Source of the DNA: Fibrivirga algicola
Lineage (GTDB): Bacteria > Bacteroidota > Bacteroidia > Cytophagales > Spirosomataceae
NCBI RefSeq assembly: GCF_011742925.1
Contig: NZ_WAEL01000004.1
Span: 558,001-622,000 of the forward strand
Direction of reading: 5' to 3'
DNA length: 64,000 nt
Made by a program: the position numbers and the translations under genes. Of this stretch, positions 54,176 through 62,985 are shown piece by piece (position 1 is the stretch's first letter; each line of letters begins with the position of its first letter). Under the pieces are notes generated by a model. The model did no database searches. It was given only the letters and a program-made list of their open reading frames with translations, and was not told where the DNA came from.

Positions 54176-55103
54176 AGACCCGAATCTGGCTCAGTTCGTC
54201 GAGTGTTTCGGTAAGTTGCATACCTGTCAGTGTTTCATACTGAGAGAAGCCATCAAACGGTACCAATGGATTGAAGTCCAGTCCCGTTTTGTCGATAACC
54301 TGCTGAATGCTAATCTGGTATGTTTTGTAGCCTGCATAGACAAACTCCAGGTCTTCGAGTTCTTTTTCCTGGCTAACCTGATAAGCCGTGGCCGATGGTC
54401 TGCCATCGGGTAACACGATAGCTACCACTTTCCAGAAAGCGCGCGGTATAAGGGCTTCCCGGTAGGTTAAGTCATCCTCGGTGAAATAAGGACCAGTGAA
54501 TACACTAACGCGCAACCCATCGGCACGGGCATTGTTGAGGATGTAATCTTCGAGTCCCAACCACGTTTTTTGGTTCATAGCCCCCATCTGCGGGCAGGCA
54601 TTGGTGTAATGGAACGTGTCGATGTTGGCCGTTTTTGCCTCCGCTTCGGTGCCCCAGACAGGATCTTCACGCCGCACCATATGGCCCCGGTCCAGCGCAT
54701 TGCCGCCATACAGTTCCTCGCCCCACTGATCGTCTTCGTCGAGGCGACCATCGTAACTCCATTTTTTCACCCGTGGCATCCGCCGCGACTGCGCCCCATT
54801 GATATTGGCAGCGGCAATCATAGGCATTTTACGCGATGCCGACATGATCACCGAAAAATGCTGGTAAGCCAGCACAACGCCCTGCCCCCCGCGCCGGAGT
54901 TCGCGCATGTCGGCGGCACCAATACCGGTGGCAACAGGCAGATCGATAGACCAGCCGGGAAGAAATCCAGGTACGTATCCTTCCCGATCGTCGAATGAGG
55001 CGGCAGGCGTGGTTAGTGCAGCACCTTCACGCAGTGCCTCATCAGCTTCCGTAAGCCGGGTCATCCCCGACAACGTAGCCGTGTGTGTGAGATTAGCAAT
55101 CAT
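54174..55103 (-). CDS. NucA-type non-specific DNA/RNA endonuclease
   Basis: A 309-residue beta-beta-alpha-metal nuclease. The domain covers about residues 75-290: QHFSVIMSASRKMPMIAAAN, the catalytic DRGH (Asp138-His141) in NALDRGHMVRREDPVWG, and the metal/aromatic FHYTNACPQMGAMNQKTW with Asn177, then RVSVFTGPYFTEDDL. No signal peptide is evident, unlike the secreted Serratia enzyme, so it may act in the cytoplasm. The first 75 residues are an extension of unknown use. It is the last gene of a tight operon with a STAND ATPase and two proteases (12-base gap). In this setting it is the probable DNA/RNA-cutting effector. Confidence 0.92.
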   Translation of the reverse strand: MIANLTHTATLSGMTRLTEADEALREGAALTTPAASFDDREGYVPGFLPGWSIDLPVATGIGAADMRELRRGGQGVVLAYQHFSVIMSASRKMPMIAAANINGAQSRRMPRVKKWSYDGRLDEDDQWGEELYGGNALDRGHMVRREDPVWGTEAEAKTANIDTFHYTNACPQMGAMNQKTWLGLEDYILNNARADGLRVSVFTGPYFTEDDLTYREALIPRAFWKVVAIVLPDGRPSATAYQVSQEKELEDLEFVYAGYKTYQISIQQVIDKTGLDFNPLVPFDGFSQYETLTGMQLTETLDELSQIRV

Positions 55104-55115
55104 GGTATGGGTTAG

Positions 55116-58100
55116 TTATAAAGGTTTATACATCATAAAGGCAGCTTTCACGGCGGCATCCCAACGGTCATAAGCGGCTTTAACACGGGAAAGAGAATCA
55201 GCTTCGGGACAGATTGCTACAGCGTTGGCCAGCAACGTACCCAGCGCCCAATTGCGGTCCACGATTTCTATGTAGGGCTCCAGATAATGTTCCGGGTCGG
55301 GTATCATAGCCTCAGCAAAGGCATCGGGCGCTAAATCGGTGAACGGTAAGGCTAATACGTCGCTGAGTAAACCGGCTAATTGGCGATACCCCTCACGAGT
55401 ACGGAAGGCATTAAGCAGGGCAAACCGCACCGGATCACGAAACTCAGGATCTGGCCCCCGGAACCATTTTTCAAGCATTGGCCCCTGGTCCATGTAGGCA
55501 CCAACGTCGCCCTGTACCAACCAACCGTCTCTGTTCTTATACAGCACATCCAGCGCATCCAGCAGGCGTCGAACCGTTCTGCGGGTCAATAACGCACGAG
55601 CATCTAACAACAGTTGACGGAGTGCCTTACCGGGATCACCCTTTTGTTCAGCGATAAACGGAATGGTGACCAGGCCCGAGAGCCAGATAGGGTCTATTTT
55701 CAACAGCGAGGGGGCAAGCGTGAGGTTGACAAGTGGTTGCTGACCAGCAATGAGATCAATGTAAAGCAGTTTTCTCTGAATATGAGTGGACTTAAATTCG
55801 TTGCTGTATTTTTTTGAATTTTCAGTGATCTCCAATGCCATTTTAAGCTGCACTTGGCTTCGCTTGTATGACGTATTATTAATTAGTATTATGTGTACTA
55901 TAGCCTGTCTTATTCTAGAGCCTGTCTTCAAATAATATGGCTTCCCAATCTCTGGCTTATTAGAGTCTAATCTCAAAGTATTATAAACATTTATTTCATC
56001 CTGTCTCTCATCAGAAATAAGTCCGTGGTAATAAATATAACAAACAACAAAATCGTCGTATGAGTGAACGTTAACCTTTCTTGTATGAAGAAGGGCTTGA
56101 GTAAGAACCTGCCACTGGGCTGTAGCAAATAGAACTTCTAATTCCCAAAGCCAATGAACGCCGGTCTGCTGATAGGTACGTCCCACTTGCTGCCCTCGTT
56201 CGTAAAGCGCCAACGCCTTGCCAAATTCACGATTATCGATCAACCGCTGACCGGTTTTATGATACGCTTTTTGCAGGTATTCGGCGGGTAACCATTCCAC
56301 TTCTTCGGCAGCTACCCGTCCTTTCTGAGCATACTGGAGCAACACAGTGGCTGCTTTGGGCAAATCCTGCACATCGGCACCGATCATTTCAGCCGCATTT
56401 TTCAGGGTCGTTAACTCATAAGCAGCGCCTTCATCGGGCTGCTGGAGCCACAAAAGGCGGTGATATGTTTGCTCGGCTTGTAAGCGAAGATCTGTTTTCG
56501 TTTTATCGACATCCGAAAAGTAGGTAAACGCCGCTTCGCTGATTTTTCTGGCCAGTTCGGGCTCCTGCGCCCGCATGGCGCTCAGCATTGATCGGCGCAG
56601 GTCTTTCCGGTGCCAGACTTCGCCAGTGGCACTTCGGTAGCAGATCCAGCTATGTGTAACCAGGGCATCCAGCGCTAACTGGGCGGCGGACTTCGATAGC
56701 TTGAGTTTCAGCACCGGAGCTAGCACATGCAGAATAAGATCGACGGTAACGTACCTGAGCACCAAACCGGGATAAGCCAGTTTCTGAGCCGTTGGGTCGG
56801 CAATGCGCATGAGTACGCGGCGATACACCAACCCCATAAACAGCGAACGGGCCGCTGCGCCACCCGTACGGAGTTCGGCCTCAATCTCGTTGAGCGTGGC
56901 ATCGGCCCGTTCGGTAAGCATTCTGGCCAGTAGCTTCAGTTCCAGCGGGCGGTGGGGAATAAGCGTTGAACGAGCCACCCGCCGGGCCAACTCATCGTTG
57001 ACACTGAGCCGTTTAAGTAACGTTTGGGTTTCGCTAACCGATAGTTCGCCCAGATCAAGCGTTTGCTGGTTGGTGACCGTTAACACTTTCTGCAACGCCG
57101 CATCGAACAGACGGCCAGAGATGATAATTCGCAGCCGGAAATTCCAGAATTGTTCGGCCACTTCGCGGATCCATGATACCAGTCGCTCGGTCAGATTTTG
57201 CTGTTCTACTTCTTCGAACGTATCGAACACGAGCAGCAGCGGCCGTGTGTCTGCCTGTTCGTCGGTCAGGGCATTCCGAATAATGGCCAGCAAGCCCATG
57301 CTGCGCTCCTGGTAGGCCGACTCGAACGATTCCTTATTCATGCCTTCATCGAACCTTGTTTTTTGCTGACGGGAAGCGGCCCGTTCCCGGCGAAGTTGTT
57401 CATTTACAGCCGGATACTGATAGCCGACCTGACGGGCCATTTCGGCTTCCAGCCAAAGCCGGTCATCTGGATTGAGGCCGGGGCGGTCGAAGTCAAAGAC
57501 AACCAGCGTAGCCAGCTTTTGCTGAACCACGTCCTCCGAAAACTTGGCCAGCAGCGTCGATTTACCAGAGCCGCCCAAACCAGTTACCACCAGACCCCGC
57601 CACGGTAATGAGGTGGGCGGACCTTCTTCGGTTAGAAAAGCCTGCAACGTACCCAGCTCCTGTTTACGCCCCACAAAGCCATTGACTAGCAAGGCTCGCT
57701 GGTCGGTCAGAAAATTATCGAGACCAATCTGTCGACGTACCTGTGTCCAGTCGGGTTGGGGTAAATCAAGTGGTTTGGTCGTTTCCATGGCTTCCATAAG
57801 CGCCAACCTATCGTCGTGCGACCGGTTGACAAGCGGCAGGGTTGCCCCGTGTTGAAGCAACTCGCGCAGCAGATCACCAAACCGGTCGGTAGCAGGCAGT
57901 GGTTCGCTCAATCGGGTCGACAACGTACCTGACTCGATCAGAGTACCCAGCAGTTCAAGTCGCCGTGTCTGTTTCATCAGCCATCGAACATCAGTCCCGT
58001 CCGACTCAACTGCACAGCTATCAACTACCTGATTCAGAATATCTTGGCGGTCAATTCCTGGTAGACCGATAGGTAAAAGCGCATCCGGCATCACTCGCCC

Positions 58101-58295
58101 CGACAAAGCCAACTGAACGTCGATCTGATCAATAATTGGCTGATAAGGAATCAGTTCGGGCGACACTTGCTGCTTGGCAGGCATTGACGGCGTATGATCG
58201 GCCCATAGAGAATTGACCGTCTCCGTGGGAACAGGGCTCATCCAACGGGCCATCTTGGCGGCGAAATTCGCCTTCAATTCAGCTGAATTATCCAT
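55116..58295 (-). CDS. STAND-type NTPase with helical-repeat C-terminus
   Basis: A 1059-residue signal-transduction ATPase. An N-terminal helical region (1-200) precedes a STAND core: the conserved lead-in FVGRKQEL (207-214), Walker A GLGGSGKS (239-246), Walker B LLLVFDTFEE (353-362), and RIIISGR (389-395). A winged-helix-like region follows (to about 560), then TPR-like repeats such as EFGKALALYERGQQVGR over the rest. In known STAND proteins the repeats sense a trigger and the ATPase oligomerises. Within the repeats, about residues 735-835 (55790-56085) is strikingly AT-rich. It lies between the protease/P-loop gene (11 bases) and the nuclease gene (12 bases). No own effector domain is visible, which suggests the partners act. 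Confidence 0.87.
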   Translation of the reverse strand: MDNSAELKANFAAKMARWMSPVPTETVNSLWADHTPSMPAKQQVSPELIPYQPIIDQIDVQLALSGRVMPDALLPIGLPGIDRQDILNQVVDSCAVESDGTDVRWLMKQTRRLELLGTLIESGTLSTRLSEPLPATDRFGDLLRELLQHGATLPLVNRSHDDRLALMEAMETTKPLDLPQPDWTQVRRQIGLDNFLTDQRALLVNGFVGRKQELGTLQAFLTEEGPPTSLPWRGLVVTGLGGSGKSTLLAKFSEDVVQQKLATLVVFDFDRPGLNPDDRLWLEAEMARQVGYQYPAVNEQLRRERAASRQQKTRFDEGMNKESFESAYQERSMGLLAIIRNALTDEQADTRPLLLVFDTFEEVEQQNLTERLVSWIREVAEQFWNFRLRIIISGRLFDAALQKVLTVTNQQTLDLGELSVSETQTLLKRLSVNDELARRVARSTLIPHRPLELKLLARMLTERADATLNEIEAELRTGGAAARSLFMGLVYRRVLMRIADPTAQKLAYPGLVLRYVTVDLILHVLAPVLKLKLSKSAAQLALDALVTHSWICYRSATGEVWHRKDLRRSMLSAMRAQEPELARKISEAAFTYFSDVDKTKTDLRLQAEQTYHRLLWLQQPDEGAAYELTTLKNAAEMIGADVQDLPKAATVLLQYAQKGRVAAEEVEWLPAEYLQKAYHKTGQRLIDNREFGKALALYERGQQVGRTYQQTGVHWLWELEVLFATAQWQVLTQALLHTRKVNVHSYDDFVVCYIYYHGLISDERQDEINVYNTLRLDSNKPEIGKPYYLKTGSRIRQAIVHIILINNTSYKRSQVQLKMALEITENSKKYSNEFKSTHIQRKLLYIDLIAGQQPLVNLTLAPSLLKIDPIWLSGLVTIPFIAEQKGDPGKALRQLLLDARALLTRRTVRRLLDALDVLYKNRDGWLVQGDVGAYMDQGPMLEKWFRGPDPEFRDPVRFALLNAFRTREGYRQLAGLLSDVLALPFTDLAPDAFAEAMIPDPEHYLEPYIEIVDRNWALGTLLANAVAICPEADSLSRVKAAYDRWDAAVKAAFMMYKPL

Positions 58296-58306
58296 TGGTT
58301 GCTGGG

Positions 58307-60184
58307 TCAGATTGTTTCCTGGGCTGCCATCACTATATCCTCAATTCGCTCCATAACGGCCAGCGACAGGCTGACAGTCGCTGTTTCCGGCGTTCGATTG
58401 CGTGCCTGTGTATAGTTTTTCTCCAGCCGTAGCGTAGCAGCGTTGATGTTCAGATCATCGACAACCATGTTTCGTTGGGCGAGAAACTTACGGAAATAGG
58501 TAGCCAGATCCGCGCGGGTGATCGGGTCTGTGGTCACCGTTGTTAAGAACGGAACCAGCTGTTGAGGAATGTCGCCGCGCATACCATCCAGAAAAACCCG
58601 CAGCCAATCCAGCGTCAGGATCTGTTCGTAGAGTAGGGCTAGAAAATCGGTAGCCTGCGGACCATCGATGTTGTATTTGTTCAGATCTGTGAGCACCAGC
58701 CAGACAAGTCGTTTCTGCCGGGCTTGTTCCAGCATTTCCAACAGCTTTGGTAGTACTTCAGCCCTGAGCCAAGCCGCCGATGTGGTGTTCATATCCGTTT
58801 GCGAGGTAAACACCGGCACTGGTTGACCAACTTGCCCGGCAATGGCAGCCACCAGTTCGGTGGCACTGAATTTCGATACCAGCTGACCGTCCAGACGCAT
58901 AACCAGATGACCACTGACCGGCAGCATTGTACTTAACACACGCGCACGGAATGTTTTGCCACTGCCAGCCAAACCGTCGGTAGTGAACAACCTCGGCCGG
59001 CCCGACAAGACGGATTGCCAGATTGTTGCCTGAAACGCATCGCAGCCGAGCACGGGCAAAAAGCCATCGACTTCGCCAAGAGACCAGATTGGGCTGTCGG
59101 CAGGATCGGGCGCGGGCAACTCGCCGATTGTTTCTTTGATGTGCGCCTGAATGCCTGACAGCGGTACGCCCCGGTTCAGAACGGGATCACCCGGATTAGT
59201 TGGCCACGCGCCCTGATGCAGCCCGAAGAGCATGAAATCCTGGTCGAAACACGGCCCACCCGATGAGCCACCCAGCGCGTTGACCCGGTGCAAAAACCGG
59301 ATGCCCGGAAACACAGCCGGATTAGCAATGACCGGGGCAGCAATAGCTCCCTGGTCAATTTTCAGGGAAGCCCCCGCCGGATGCTGAAAAATCATGACCC
59401 GTTGCCCCAACCGAGGCACAACCGCATTCGGGTCGAGTCTTGCCCAGCGGCGTTCGGAGCCAATCGGCCGGGCCAGCCGAATAATCGCATAATCCCAGCA
59501 GTTGTTCAGCTCGGTCAGTTCAGGCGGCAACAGATCCATCAATTCCTGCTGATGGCATGTTTTGAAACTAACAAGCCACTGTCGATGCGCATCGATCAAT
59601 ACCGTTTTCGACGGGCGAAGCGATAGCGTCCCGTTTCGAAAACCTTCGTAGTTATCAAACTCGACCTGCAAGCGATCGCTCGCCTGCTCATCGGCCAGTT
59701 GCTGATGCGGGTTGGCTGGATCGGGCCTGAACAATTGGCGAACAACGTGCCAGGCCGTAAGTACTAGGTTGGGGCCAACCAAAATGCCGGTCCCTTTCTG
59801 TTTGCCATCGATATGTAGTTTGCAGGCCCATTTCATGCCGTTAAACAGCCCGTAATACAAGGCCTTGGGTAACCCGAAGCCCTGCGCCAGATCAACCATC
59901 GCCTGCAACTCCGCCGATTGTTTACCCGACTCGACCAGTAACGCTTTTGCCAGCGTTCCGTCTTCGCGCTGATCGTCGACAATGCAGCGGAGCAATTGCG
60001 GCAGGAAACCGGCTGACTGCGCGTAGAGCAGCCCAAGCTTGAACGCATCATCGCCCACGGCCGACTGCGCCACGGCCTCGAAGTTCATCCGCGTGGGCAA
60101 CCCCACCTGAGCCTGCAAAAAAAGAGTAGCAAACTCACCGCGCGATACACGTAGCGTCCTGATTATTTGCTCTATACCCAACAT
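58307..60184 (-). CDS. Trypsin-like protease fused to a P-loop ATPase
   Basis: The start at 60184 (MLGIEQIIRTLRVSRGEFAT) leaves a 31-base gap to the upstream protease gene; the frame is open to 60232. From this start: residues 1-120 are an alpha-helical region, in the place where effector-associated adaptor domains sit in related architectures. Next is a trypsin-like domain with His146 (LVLTAWHVV), Asp231 (CWDYAIIRLA) and Ser308 (ALGGSSGGPCF). From about 380 is a P-loop domain with GLAGSGKTFR (404-413) and a Walker B-like LVWLVLTDLN. The triad is intact. The combination is unusual; it is probably the proteolytic arm of the STAND operon. Confidence 0.85.
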   Translation of the reverse strand: MLGIEQIIRTLRVSRGEFATLFLQAQVGLPTRMNFEAVAQSAVGDDAFKLGLLYAQSAGFLPQLLRCIVDDQREDGTLAKALLVESGKQSAELQAMVDLAQGFGLPKALYYGLFNGMKWACKLHIDGKQKGTGILVGPNLVLTAWHVVRQLFRPDPANPHQQLADEQASDRLQVEFDNYEGFRNGTLSLRPSKTVLIDAHRQWLVSFKTCHQQELMDLLPPELTELNNCWDYAIIRLARPIGSERRWARLDPNAVVPRLGQRVMIFQHPAGASLKIDQGAIAAPVIANPAVFPGIRFLHRVNALGGSSGGPCFDQDFMLFGLHQGAWPTNPGDPVLNRGVPLSGIQAHIKETIGELPAPDPADSPIWSLGEVDGFLPVLGCDAFQATIWQSVLSGRPRLFTTDGLAGSGKTFRARVLSTMLPVSGHLVMRLDGQLVSKFSATELVAAIAGQVGQPVPVFTSQTDMNTTSAAWLRAEVLPKLLEMLEQARQKRLVWLVLTDLNKYNIDGPQATDFLALLYEQILTLDWLRVFLDGMRGDIPQQLVPFLTTVTTDPITRADLATYFRKFLAQRNMVVDDLNINAATLRLEKNYTQARNRTPETATVSLSLAVMERIEDIVMAAQETI

Positions 60185-60215
60185 ATCGCTCCTGTTCGCT
60201 CCTTCGATGACCACT

Positions 60216-61418
60216 TTAATCCACCAAAACACCCTGCGCCCGAAGGCGATCCCGCAAGGTTACAGGTACGTCCCCATCGACCGAATCGAGGATATGCATC
60301 AGCGTGTGCCCCCAATTGGTTCTCGGCACCCTGGAACGACCGGCATAGTGCAACCCGCACACCATCGTTGGCCGACCGGCGTGCACAATGGCTGATCCTG
60401 AATTCCCGCCGAGGGTAGTGGCGTCATGCGCCAGTGTACGGTTAGTAAGTCCTGAATCCAACGCGATCAGCTCGCCCGGAGCCAGTCGTTTCAAGCCGTA
60501 AGTAGACTTGAAGAGCTGCTCCAGCAACGTCAGGGTTACGCCCGACCCAACGGCTGGCATACCCGGATTAGCCGGATACCCAATGGTGTAAATGAACGTA
60601 CCCAGTTCAGCCCAGTCGGGCGTTTGTTCAATGCCCAGTGCTTCTTCGAATTCGGTGCCAGCAGTACGAGGTTCAAGTTCAATCAGGGCGGCGTCGGTAT
60701 CAGCATGGTTTATATCGACACCCAACGTTGTGCCGCTGAACAGGACCGATTTAGGCAGACGTACCTGGGCCATGGTCGACGTTTGGTATTCATGCCCGAA
60801 GTTGATCGTCACACCTTTCCGAAAAATCCAGCTACCCGTTGGTCCTTTATCGGCAACGGCATCAAGCACATGCCGATTGGTAAACAGCAGATTATCAGAC
60901 ACTAAAAACCCCGTTCCCACAAACTTACCGCTGGCTTTCGGGTAGTTGATTCGCGCCACACAACGCAATGCCTGGCGAAGGTTGGGTTCGGCGGCAATTA
61001 ACTGGTCAGACCAACTCCCGGCCGGACTGGTAGTAAGGTCAACCTGCCCGTCGCGAATCATAAACGACGGCCGTGAACCGTCGAGCCGGACGATACTTTC
61101 CAGATTCGCCAGTTCGTCTGGGTTATTGGCCAACAGTGCATCATCGTCGTCGCGCACGATACGTAAGGCTATATCGGCCTGTTTTACCAGTTTTTGAGTC
61201 AACCGGTGCAGTGAAGGTTTATCGCCAAAATGGCGTTTAATCACATCCGACCAGCCATACCGGGCGTAATCGAGCCGCTCGGTAATGCCCGAATTGGTCA
61301 GATCGGGTTTGGGTTCAGCCCCTTCTCTCGATTCGAGCAAACTTCCAGCTGGTCCGCCACGAGTCAGTATGTTACGGTAGTAAGCCGCCGCAGCAGGCGG
61401 TGTGTCGTGCGTGTTCAT
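60216..61418 (-). CDS. Trypsin-like serine protease
   Basis: A 400-residue protein. The first 150 residues are helical, charged and without a recognisable signal peptide. The trypsin fold follows with His183 (FTNRHVLDAV), Asp242 (HADTDAALIELE) and Ser340 (LGGNSGSAIVHA). The Ser motif is GGNSGS, the V8/HtrA-like variant of GDSGG. It is 31 bases before the protease/P-loop gene and second in the operon. Without a signal peptide it probably works in the cytoplasm, possibly on other operon products. Confidence 0.85.
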   Translation of the reverse strand: MNTHDTPPAAAAYYRNILTRGGPAGSLLESREGAEPKPDLTNSGITERLDYARYGWSDVIKRHFGDKPSLHRLTQKLVKQADIALRIVRDDDDALLANNPDELANLESIVRLDGSRPSFMIRDGQVDLTTSPAGSWSDQLIAAEPNLRQALRCVARINYPKASGKFVGTGFLVSDNLLFTNRHVLDAVADKGPTGSWIFRKGVTINFGHEYQTSTMAQVRLPKSVLFSGTTLGVDINHADTDAALIELEPRTAGTEFEEALGIEQTPDWAELGTFIYTIGYPANPGMPAVGSGVTLTLLEQLFKSTYGLKRLAPGELIALDSGLTNRTLAHDATTLGGNSGSAIVHAGRPTMVCGLHYAGRSRVPRTNWGHTLMHILDSVDGDVPVTLRDRLRAQGVLVD

Positions 61419-61472
61419 GGAGTGGAATTGGTTAACGGGTACGTACCTGGCCCAGGCAAACGTTTACCGGGT

Positions 61473-61486
61473 CAGGTACGTACCTG
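61473..61486. repeat. CAGGTACGTACCTG palindrome in the operon gap
   Basis: A 14-bp perfect palindrome in the 69-base gap between the membrane-protein gene and the protease gene. A second GGTACGTACC lies at 61438-61447. Both carry the GGTACGT word that is common in this genome. A regulatory role is possible but unproved. Confidence 0.5.
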
Positions 61487-61487
61487 T

Positions 61488-61862
61488 TTATTGATACCAG
61501 GGTGTCGAAAATTCACGAGCTGGCCGACCGACACCTTCGCGTTCACCCTGTTTGGCTAGTGGCGTTGGCTGTCCCGACAGACTGGTGATACCGCCCGCTG
61601 CGTTGAACACCAGAAAGCCGTTGATGATCGCCATCAGATAATCGACCACGGCTGTTGAGCCGGAAACGGCGGCGCCTATTTCACAAACGAGTATACCAAT
61701 GGCCAGGGCCAGCCATTTCGGATTAAAATCAAATGCTTTCTGTAGCCCGTTGGCAATCACGTAGGTCACTCCCGTAGCACCGGCAAATGTGGTGATGCTG
61801 TTTGTCGTGAAGAAGTCGTTGGGTAATGCCTGCGCGACAGTGTTCAGGAGTAGAGTAACCAT
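61488..61862 (-). CDS. Small membrane protein at the head of the STAND/protease operon
   Basis: A 124-residue protein with about two or three hydrophobic segments: TFAGATGVTYVIANGLQKAF, NPKWLALAIGILVCEIGAAV and VVDYLMAIINGFLVFNAAGG. A basic, Gly/Pro-rich tail follows (LAKQGEREGVGRPAREFST). Phage holins have a similar layout, but no phage genes are near. In this operon a membrane protein could be an anchor or a membrane-damaging effector. I do not recognise a family. A promoter box lies about 30 bases upstream. Confidence 0.7.
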   Translation of the reverse strand: MVTLLLNTVAQALPNDFFTTNSITTFAGATGVTYVIANGLQKAFDFNPKWLALAIGILVCEIGAAVSGSTAVVDYLMAIINGFLVFNAAGGITSLSGQPTPLAKQGEREGVGRPAREFSTPWYQ

Positions 61863-61891
61863 AGCAGAACGATTTAGGAGATGTTGTGTAC

Positions 61892-61899
61892 CAAATGTA
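61892..61899 (-). promoter_or_regulatory. -7 box for the STAND/protease operon
   Basis: Minus-strand TACATTTG matches TAnnTTTG exactly, 30 bases before the membrane-protein start, giving a leader of about 23 bases. No -33 partner at ideal spacing was found. Confidence 0.55.
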
Positions 61900-62001
61900 T
61901 CTGATTACCAAATTACTACATCTGAACACTTCGTACATTTATTTTACGTAGCAACCCGTAATTTTCCAGCCTGATAACATACCTGACTAACCCTCCCTGT
62001 C

Positions 62002-62469
62002 ATGCAACTACGACATCTGATTCTTGTTAGCTCACTGCTCCTGTCGACCGGCACTCTGGCCCAGACGCCTTTCCACGACGTGATAAAAAATCAGGATAAG
62101 CAACGCTTTACCGCTCAGATTCAGAAAGACTCCGTAGCGTTGACTCGGCTCCTTTCCGACAAGCTGGTTTACTCGCACTCGAATGGCGTGGTTGAAACAA
62201 AACGGCAGTTCATTCACAGCCTGATAACTGGCCGATGGAATTACCAATCTATTGAAACAGATAGCGTGAAGGTTCGCCTGATCGATAACTCGCTCGCCAT
62301 TGTTACAGGCCGTGCCCGCGTAACCTTGCTGATAGAGGGCAAGCCAACCCCGATACTGATGGCCTACACAGATATCTGGCAGTTGCAACGGAGTAAGCGC
62401 GTGAACAACGTTGCCACCGGCCGATGGCAACTACTCTCCTGGGCGGCAGGGCGCTTACCTACTCCGTAG
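62002..62469 (+). CDS. Secreted NTF2-like protein (DUF4440-type)
   Basis: A 155-residue protein with signal peptide QLRHLILVSSLLLSTGTLA. The mature part is a single NTF2-like domain with VIKNQDKQRFTAQIQKDSVA, LLSDKLVYSHSNGVVETKRQ, SLAIVTGRARVTLL and a final WQLLSWAAGRL. Many such proteins are of unknown ligand. It is on the plus strand between two minus-strand operons, so its link with them is uncertain. Confidence 0.83.
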   Translation: MQLRHLILVSSLLLSTGTLAQTPFHDVIKNQDKQRFTAQIQKDSVALTRLLSDKLVYSHSNGVVETKRQFIHSLITGRWNYQSIETDSVKVRLIDNSLAIVTGRARVTLLIEGKPTPILMAYTDIWQLQRSKRVNNVATGRWQLLSWAAGRLPTP

Positions 62470-62475
62470 TGTTAC

Positions 62476-62715
62476 TTACAGACCCGACACCATCCGGCGG
62501 GCATAATAGGTCACTACCGAAACCACCAGTACAACACCCGTATCGACTACAACCAGCGGAAACAGCTCACCAGATAATCGATTGATTAATAAGCCTATAC
62601 TGACAAATATACCAACCAGCCAACCGACAGGAAGTGGTTTGTTTACCCGATTAGCCAGGTAGAGTCCAATGAGCACGCCGCTTAGATAGGGCAGGCATTC
62701 GATGAAGAATCGCAT
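62476..62715 (-). CDS. Small membrane protein
   Basis: A 79-residue protein with two or three hydrophobic segments (LPYLSGVLIGLYLANRV; VGWLVGIFVSIGLLINRL; LVVVDTGVVLVVSVVTYYAR). No family recognised. It is 14 bases downstream of the 62730 gene and so ends the small-gene run that begins with the propeller protein. Confidence 0.6.
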   Translation of the reverse strand: MRFFIECLPYLSGVLIGLYLANRVNKPLPVGWLVGIFVSIGLLINRLSGELFPLVVVDTGVVLVVSVVTYYARRMVSGL

Positions 62716-62729
62716 GGGTCAGGTAGCGC

Positions 62730-62972
62730 TTATGGGTTTGGAAAAGTCGGGGCAGCACCGCCATCTAGTACAGTGATGGCGGTATCGGCGGTCAGTGTAG
62801 ACGACTCTGAGGTAGTTACTTCGTCATTCGCCGCGTTCGTGGGCGCTCCACCCGCATCGACCGTATCGATAGCAGTTCCGGTAGTTGCCGGCAAGGTAGC
62901 CGACGAGGCCGCTAAGTCGGTTGTGCTGACGGTGGGGCTCTTGGGGTCGTCCAGTTCGATGATAATTCGCAT
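62730..62972 (-). CDS. Low-complexity Ala/Thr-rich acidic protein
   Basis: Eighty residues: an ordered start MRIIIELDDPKSPTVSTTDL, then a run rich in Ala, Thr, Ser, Asp and Gly without aromatic residues. Composition suggests a disordered linker or secreted tail, but no signal is present. It is 13 bases from the gene upstream and 14 from the next, so it is probably translated. Unknown family. Confidence 0.5.
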   Translation of the reverse strand: MRIIIELDDPKSPTVSTTDLAASSATLPATTGTAIDTVDAGGAPTNAANDEVTTSESSTLTADTAITVLDGGAAPTFPNP

Positions 62973-62985
62973 GACTAGGGTGTGT

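Noticed and set aside
61488-61862. Phage holin
   Set aside because: Layout is similar but no phage genes are nearby, and the gene heads the protease/STAND operon.
54174-61862. A known Avs, CBASS or Gabija system
   Set aside because: No fused nuclease on the STAND protein, no cyclase, no Gabija pair; protease-plus-nuclease order did not match a type I can name.
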